Source: Nostocales cyanobacterium (lineage in GTDB: Bacteria; Cyanobacteriota; Cyanobacteriia; Cyanobacteriales; Nostocaceae). From it: 46,456 nucleotides of DNA. The DNA lies in NCBI GenBank assembly GCA_004292695.1, contig RDXV01000029.1, forward strand, positions 1 through 46,456, written 5' to 3'. Positions 42,284 through 46,456 of the stretch are shown here, in pieces (the stretch's first letter is position 1; every line of letters begins with the position of its first letter). A program made the translations under genes and the position numbers. Below the pieces are notes generated by a model that did not search any database, was not told the DNA's origin, and saw nothing but the letters and a program-made list of their open reading frames with translations.

Positions 42284-44518
42284 ATGAATAATCTATCTGT
42301 GAAAGAACAAGCAGGATATGAATACATTATTCAAGGAGATTATGAAAAAGCTGGTAGTTATTATGAACAAATGATAGAAGCTGAACCAGAAATAAAGGTT
42401 TATTACTGGTATTTGGGTTTAGCTTTGCTGTTACAAGGAAAAGAAGATGAAGCACCAATTACATGGTTTTTGGCAATAGGAGATACAGAAGATGAAGCAG
42501 AAATTGAGTTATTGACAGCAGAATTAAGCCAAGTTTTAAATGAAGAAGCAGAACGCCAAGAAAAACTAAACGAAAAACAATTAGCTTGGACAATTCGCCA
42601 ACATCTGAGAACTATTAACCCTACAGATGTTAATAATTTATTATCTAGTCTTTACTTAGCTATTCAATTACAAATATTAGATAATGATTATTTAGAAGAA
42701 TTGAATATCATTGAAATTTTAGAATCAACCTCTGATTACGGCGATATCAAAGTTGATTTAGTCTTTACAGCAACGAAAGAACTGTTAGGTTTTGCATATA
42801 ATCATAAAGATAGTTTAGCTTTAATGACTGTATTTGCTCAGGTCATTAAAAAACAAGGTAATCTTGATAAGATTAATGATTTTATCTATATAGTCATAGC
42901 TGGTTCTGTAAGAATAATGAGCTTTTTTAGAGATAATATTCAAGCAGCAAAGATACTAGAAATTTTGCTAACCGTATCACCAGAAGAACCAGAAATACTA
43001 CTGCAATTAAGTACAGCTTACCAAGATGCTGACTTATATGATGAGGGAATAAATGCCGCTAGAAAATTACTGTCATGTTCTGAGACATTAGCACAAAAAG
43101 TATTTGCTAATCATACTTTGCTCAGGGGATTAATGACTGCAACAGGTTATTGGGATGCAGCTTCTGAAGCCATTAAAAAACAACAAGAATTTATCACAGA
43201 TTTAATTAAAGAATCACCCAACATTAAGCATGATGTTTTTGTATCACGGCTGTTTATTTCCATGTTCTTTTTCCCCTACTTTCAAGATAAACCTAGTATA
43301 ATTAGACCTTTGCAAAATGGTTTGATGGATTTATGTCAGAAAAATATAGAACGTTTTATTGCTGGGGATGTTAAAAAATATCGTCATGCTTTACTAAAAG
43401 ATAACAATAAAAATAAAACTTTAAAAATAGGATATATCTCGCATTTTCTCAGACAGCATTCTGTAGGTTGGATTGCTCGTTGGTTGTTTACTCACCATGA
43501 CCGAGAAAATTTCCAGATTTATTCTTACATGATGTTACCAACTAATAGGGATAATGGATTGCAGCAATGGTTTATTGATAATTCTGATTATTCCCATTCC
43601 TTTGATTATGAAAGTAAACACAAAATTGCCCAACAAATTCATGAAGATGGTATTGATATTTTAGTGGATTTGGATAGTATTACCTTTGATTTACCTTTAG
43701 AAGTTTTAGCAGTCAAAGCAGCGCCTATTCAAGTTAGCTGGTTAGGTTGGGATGCGTCGGGTTTACCAACTATTGATTATTTTATCGCTGATAATTATGT
43801 ACTGCCAGAAAATGCCCAAGATTACTACAAAGAGAAAATTTGGCGTTTACCTCAAACTTATGTTGCAGTTGATGGTTTTGAAGTTTATGTACCAACACTG
43901 AGAAGAGAAGAATTAGATATTCCTGAAGATGCAATTGTTTATTTTGTCACTCAAAAAGGTTATAAAAGACATCCCGATCATAGTAAATTACAAATAGAAA
44001 TTCTCAGACAAGTACCAAATAGCTATTTATTAATTAAAGGAGAAGCTGAGGAAGAAGCAGCTAGAAAATTTTATCGAGAAATAGCAGAAGCTCAAGGTGT
44101 TGATATAAGTCGCTTTAAGTTTTTGCCTTTTATGCCTACAGAAGCCATTCATAGAGCAAATTTAGGTCTTGCAGATGTGGTATTAGATACTTTCCCTTAT
44201 AACGGTGCAACCACAACCTTAGAAACTTTATGGAGAGAAATACCTTTAGTTACAAAAGTAGGACAACAATTTGCAGCCCGTAATAGTTATGGCATGATGA
44301 TAAATGCCGGAATTACAGAAGGTATAGCTTGGAGTGATGAGGAATATGTGGAATGGGGAGTCAGGTTAGGTAAAGATGAAAATTTAAGAAAAGAAGTGTC
44401 TTGGAAATTAAAACAAGGGAAAAAGAATGCACCCTTATGGAATGGTAAACAGTTTACCAGAGAAATGGAAAAAGCCTATCGGCAGATGTGGGAAATTTAT
44501 GTTGATAGTCAAGGTTAG
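42284..44518 (+). CDS. TPR protein with SPINDLY-type O-linked GlcNAc transferase domain
   Basis: The 744-residue protein has N-terminal tetratricopeptide-like repeats (about 10-300; for example AGYEYIIQGDYEKAGSYYEQMIEAEP) and a GT41 catalytic region (about 375-740). Catalytic-domain landmarks are KIGYISHFLRQHSVGWI, VSWLGWDASGLPTIDYFIAD and LDTFPYNGATTTLETLWREIP, typical of SPINDLY/OGT homologues in cyanobacteria. Such enzymes move GlcNAc or fucose to Ser/Thr. In Nostoc punctiforme an OGT of this kind is needed for hormogonium development and motility. It lies directly after pilA, which makes pilin or motility regulation a reasonable context, but the target is not shown by sequence. Confidence 0.88.
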   Translation: MNNLSVKEQAGYEYIIQGDYEKAGSYYEQMIEAEPEIKVYYWYLGLALLLQGKEDEAPITWFLAIGDTEDEAEIELLTAELSQVLNEEAERQEKLNEKQLAWTIRQHLRTINPTDVNNLLSSLYLAIQLQILDNDYLEELNIIEILESTSDYGDIKVDLVFTATKELLGFAYNHKDSLALMTVFAQVIKKQGNLDKINDFIYIVIAGSVRIMSFFRDNIQAAKILEILLTVSPEEPEILLQLSTAYQDADLYDEGINAARKLLSCSETLAQKVFANHTLLRGLMTATGYWDAASEAIKKQQEFITDLIKESPNIKHDVFVSRLFISMFFFPYFQDKPSIIRPLQNGLMDLCQKNIERFIAGDVKKYRHALLKDNNKNKTLKIGYISHFLRQHSVGWIARWLFTHHDRENFQIYSYMMLPTNRDNGLQQWFIDNSDYSHSFDYESKHKIAQQIHEDGIDILVDLDSITFDLPLEVLAVKAAPIQVSWLGWDASGLPTIDYFIADNYVLPENAQDYYKEKIWRLPQTYVAVDGFEVYVPTLRREELDIPEDAIVYFVTQKGYKRHPDHSKLQIEILRQVPNSYLLIKGEAEEEAARKFYREIAEAQGVDISRFKFLPFMPTEAIHRANLGLADVVLDTFPYNGATTTLETLWREIPLVTKVGQQFAARNSYGMMINAGITEGIAWSDEEYVEWGVRLGKDENLRKEVSWKLKQGKKNAPLWNGKQFTREMEKAYRQMWEIYVDSQG

Positions 44519-44531
44519 TTAGGTTTTGAAT

Positions 44532-44558
44532 GTTGGGTTGAAAGTTAGTAAACCCAAC
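44532..44558 (+). terminator. Hairpin after the O-GlcNAc transferase gene
   Basis: GTTGGGTT (44532-44539) and AACCCAAC (44551-44558) form an 8-bp perfect stem with an 11-base loop, 14 bp after the stop codon. There is no T-run, so termination strength is uncertain. The stem sequence is of the same type as the one at 41231. Confidence 0.55.
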
Positions 44559-44645
44559 CAGGAAATATAATAATTATATTGATCTGCAATGTGTTGTACA
44601 AGGAGTAATGTTAAAATCTAGTATCAAAATATTAGCAGTAATTCT

Positions 44646-45080
44646 ATGATTAGAGTGTATCTAGACACCAGTATTTATAACCGACCTTTTGATGACCAAA
44701 CACAGGCAAAAATATTCTTAGAAACTCAAGCAGTTATCTTAATTTTACAAATGGTTGAAACCAAATTAATCGAATTGGTTAGTTCTACTGTTCTAGAATA
44801 TGAAAATAGCCTTAATCCTTTTTTGGTGAATCAACAGTCAATGGCACGCTATCTAAAAATAGCCAATATCAAAATACTCTTAGATACAGAAATTAAAATC
44901 AGAGGAGAACAATTAGAAAGACAAGGAATTAAAGCAATTGATGCACTTCATGTAGCTTGTGCATAAGCATCAAACAGTGATTATTTCATTACAGGAGATA
45001 AAAGATTGATTAATCGCTGTAAAGGGTTATCATTAAAAGTAGTCAATCCCACAGATTTTATTGAGGATATAGAACAATGA
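44646..45080 (+). pseudogene. PIN-domain toxin gene with an in-frame nonsense codon
   Basis: The frame from ATG 44646 encodes a PIN/VapC-like protein (IRVYLDTSIYNRPFDDQTQ, KAIDALHVACA). It stops at TAA (44964-44966). The same frame then continues without interruption as ASNSDYFITGDKRLINRCKGL...FIEDIEQ to TGA at 45078-45080. The part after the stop holds the acidic FITGDKRL segment required for the metal site. One base change (for example GAA to TAA) explains it. The original stop overlaps the next gene by ATGA. The 106-residue product should be inactive unless the stop is read through. Confidence 0.88.
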
Positions 45081-45304
45081 AAATCAAAGTTATTAATGAA
45101 CAAAAAAATATTCAAGAAGTCATTCAAGTTCTCTTGACACATTTAGAACCATCAAAAGTTTTAAAATTTTGGGCTGCTTGTAATCTTGGTGAAGGTGATT
45201 ATCTACAGACAAAGGAAAAATTATTTGCTGAAGAGACAGTTGCTAGTTTATATACGAAAATTAAAGCGTATCAGGATCAGGAAAATAATCAATTATCAGA
45301 GTAA
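45077..45304 (+). CDS. Small protein coupled to the PIN gene
   Basis: The 75-residue protein (KVINEQKNIQEVIQVLLTHLEP, then LKFWAACNLGEGDYLQTKEKLF) is predicted to be helical, and I do not recognise a domain. It overlaps the end of the PIN frame by four bases, so the two were once translated together. It might be an antitoxin or accessory factor placed after its toxin, the reverse of the usual order. Upstream nonsense termination 110 bases earlier could reduce its coupled translation. Confidence 0.6.
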   Translation: MKIKVINEQKNIQEVIQVLLTHLEPSKVLKFWAACNLGEGDYLQTKEKLFAEETVASLYTKIKAYQDQENNQLSE

Positions 45305-45348
45305 AAATAATCATGTAATACTTTGTTTGACTACAAATAGGTGTAAAA

Positions 45349-45537
45349 ATGGAAACTAAAAGTAGAAAACAGGCTTTATTGAAAGCAATTTATGAACGAC
45401 TAGAAGATGTTCTAGAACTATTAAATATTTCTGAACGCAAAGATGCAGAGGATATCGCAGATGCAGTTGCTGAATTAGAAAATGCAAAGGTAAACGGTAC
45501 AATATCCTGGGAAGAGTACCAGAGGGAAATAAAATAA
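45349..45537 (+). CDS. Small antitoxin-like protein
   Basis: The 62-residue acidic helical protein (LLKAIYERLEDVLELLNISERKDAEDIADAVAELENAK) precedes, by eight bases, a frame that begins like a RelE toxin and is truncated. Order and spacing are those of a type II pair, so it is probably an orphaned antitoxin. The family name is not certain. Confidence 0.6.
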   Translation: METKSRKQALLKAIYERLEDVLELLNISERKDAEDIADAVAELENAKVNGTISWEEYQREIK

Positions 45538-45545
45538 TTAAAATT

Positions 45546-45638
45546 ATGAGTTATCAAATAGAATTTACTAGGGGTGCTATCAAGCAACTAACAACAATAC
45601 CAACTAATATGAGGGAAAAAATTGAATGTTTAAGTTAG
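45546..45638 (+). pseudogene. Truncated RelE-type toxin remnant
   Basis: The 30-codon frame reads MSYQIEFTRGAIKQLTTIP and then NMREKIECLS before TAG. The first 25 residues match the N-terminus of RelE/ParE toxins (usual length 85-95). No continuation was found downstream; the sequence soon runs into the end of the Uma2 gene. The toxin is therefore lost while the antitoxin-like gene at 45349 remains. Confidence 0.75.
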
Positions 45639-45670
45639 AATTGATTGAGTGTATTCTCACATATTATACT

Positions 45671-46213
45671 TTAACTCAATAAATTACTAACAAAAATATC
45701 AACATTTGGGAAAGCTAATGAATTAATGATTTTTTCTTGCCATTTAACTTCTACTAAATAATCACCATTTTCAGGTTGCCGAAAAACAATTAATTCCTGA
45801 TTTTGTAAATTAATAATCCAATATTCTGGTATTTCTGCCTCAGCATAAACCTTTTTCTTAATCAATAACTCTTTAGCTAAACTCGTATTAGCTACTTCAA
45901 TTACCAAAAAAATATCTTCAGGATAGGGATGATGTTGATTATATTGAGACTCAGGTAATTTCACAATGGCAATATCTGGTTCTGGTTCAGAATTAGATAA
46001 CGTAATTGGACCATTAAACCTCACATCTGCTTTTCCGTACAACACACTGGCTAAATAATTGACACCTCTTTTAGCAGTATTATAATGTTGCGGTAATTCT
46101 GGACTCAGTTCGATAATTTTCCCATTGATTAATTCACAATGACGGCCTGTTAAAATATCAGAGGCAATCATTTTATGATAGTCAGCAACTGTCCATTTAA
46201 CTAGGGTTTTCAT
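45671..46213 (-). CDS. Uma2-family protein (DUF820, PD-(D/E)XK endonuclease fold)
   Basis: The 180-residue protein has the Uma2 pattern: WTVADYHKMIASDILTGRHCELINGKII, SEPEPDIAIVK, DIFLVIEVANTSLAKELLIKKKVYAEAEIPEYWIIN. The Asp of EPDIAIV, the Glu of VIEVA and the Lys of the following helix form the expected PD-(D/E)XK catalytic set. Uma2 proteins are very abundant in Nostocales and their function is not established. It is intact and transcribed toward the truncated RelE remnant. Confidence 0.9.
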   Translation of the reverse strand: MKTLVKWTVADYHKMIASDILTGRHCELINGKIIELSPELPQHYNTAKRGVNYLASVLYGKADVRFNGPITLSNSEPEPDIAIVKLPESQYNQHHPYPEDIFLVIEVANTSLAKELLIKKKVYAEAEIPEYWIINLQNQELIVFRQPENGDYLVEVKWQEKIINSLAFPNVDIFVSNLLS

Positions 46214-46390
46214 ACTTTACCGTCAACTCTGAAAGATATTTTTGACAACTACTTATTTTGATTATACGATGTATTAGATATCAGGAGTAATAGACAGTCA
46301 AAAATTCTGAACAAAAATAGTTTTACATTCAATCAATTCTTTATTTGTTAGTAGTGACTTAGAGGGTGTTTGAAAACTTTTTTCGTGTAG

Positions 46391-46456
46391 TATTCAGGAC
46401 TTGGAGATCCCCCCTAACCCCCCTTACAAAGGGGGGAACTAGAGTTAAAGTCCCCC
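46391..46456. repeat. C-run/G-run palindromic repeat at the window end
   Basis: CCCCCC (46418-46423), loop TTACAAA, GGGGGG (46431-46436) is a strong hairpin. It is preceded by ATCCCCCCTAA and followed by AACTAGAGTTAAAGTCCCCC, which runs off the window. This C-rich unit is of a kind repeated many times in Nostocales genomes and may be one end of a longer element. The 46214-46390 stretch before it holds nothing recognised apart from the Uma2 promoter region. Confidence 0.7.

Overview
The window looks like chromosomal DNA of a filamentous, probably heterocyst-forming cyanobacterium (Nostocales; Anabaena, Dolichospermum or Nostoc relatives). The evidence is a phycobiliprotein lyase, an NblB-like HEAT protein, GUN4-domain proteins, a small photosystem II assembly protein, a thylakoid thioredoxin, a mycosporine-like amino acid (MAA) cluster, frequent HIP1 octamers (GCGATCGC), low GC and very many tandem heptanucleotide arrays. 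No rRNA, tRNA or CRISPR array was recognised.

Layout. Positions 1-5100 hold single photosynthesis and stress genes: TxlA/HCF164-like thioredoxin, an NIL-type ferredoxin, a CpcS/CpeS lyase, an NblB-like protein, a ferritin-like protein and a fasciclin protein. A small terminator-ended transcript may lie at 4818-4868. Then come argJ (5145-6386), two convergent Ser/Thr kinases separated only by heptamer arrays (the second carries a C-terminal GUN4 domain), a Psb35-like gene, a stand-alone GUN4 protein and a GH57 branching enzyme.

Positions 13595-18760 are an MAA sunscreen cluster in the order cyclase, O-methyltransferase, ATP-grasp ligase, D-Ala-D-Ala-ligase-like ligase (mysA-mysB-mysC-mysD). 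The last three look orthodox. The cyclase differs from the classical Anabaena/Nostoc DDGS in its active-site strand and has a long N-terminal extension. The spacers are filled with repeats, and one array abuts the mysB start codon.

Positions 18828-26000, on the minus strand, hold a Phd/RelE-type toxin-antitoxin pair and the chaperone block grpE, dnaK, dnaJ, tusA-like, rsgA, the last three translationally coupled. Positions 26185-30858 on the plus strand carry the type IV pilus motor operon pilB-pilT-pilC. A type IV pilin gene and a SPINDLY-type O-GlcNAc transferase sit further on at 41578-44518.

From 32.8 kb to the end the window is an accessory zone of toxin-antitoxin and small orphan genes: ParE/RelE, VapB, DUF433/DUF5615, ParD/ParE, Fic, a HEPN-motif protein, PIN and Uma2. 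Many are broken: a frameshifted DUF6883 gene, an XisI C-terminal remnant, a PIN gene with a nonsense codon, a truncated RelE, and a DUF433 antitoxin copy split by a 151-bp inverted-repeat element with an IS630-family element just upstream of its start.

A theme of the window is heptanucleotide repeats. Because 7 is not divisible by 3, each array reads as the same 7-residue peptide in all three frames. The GGAGTCA family has no stop codon on one strand, and it has entered coding sequence at the MysD C-terminus and inside the RsgA OB-fold, both giving the peptide GVRSQES.
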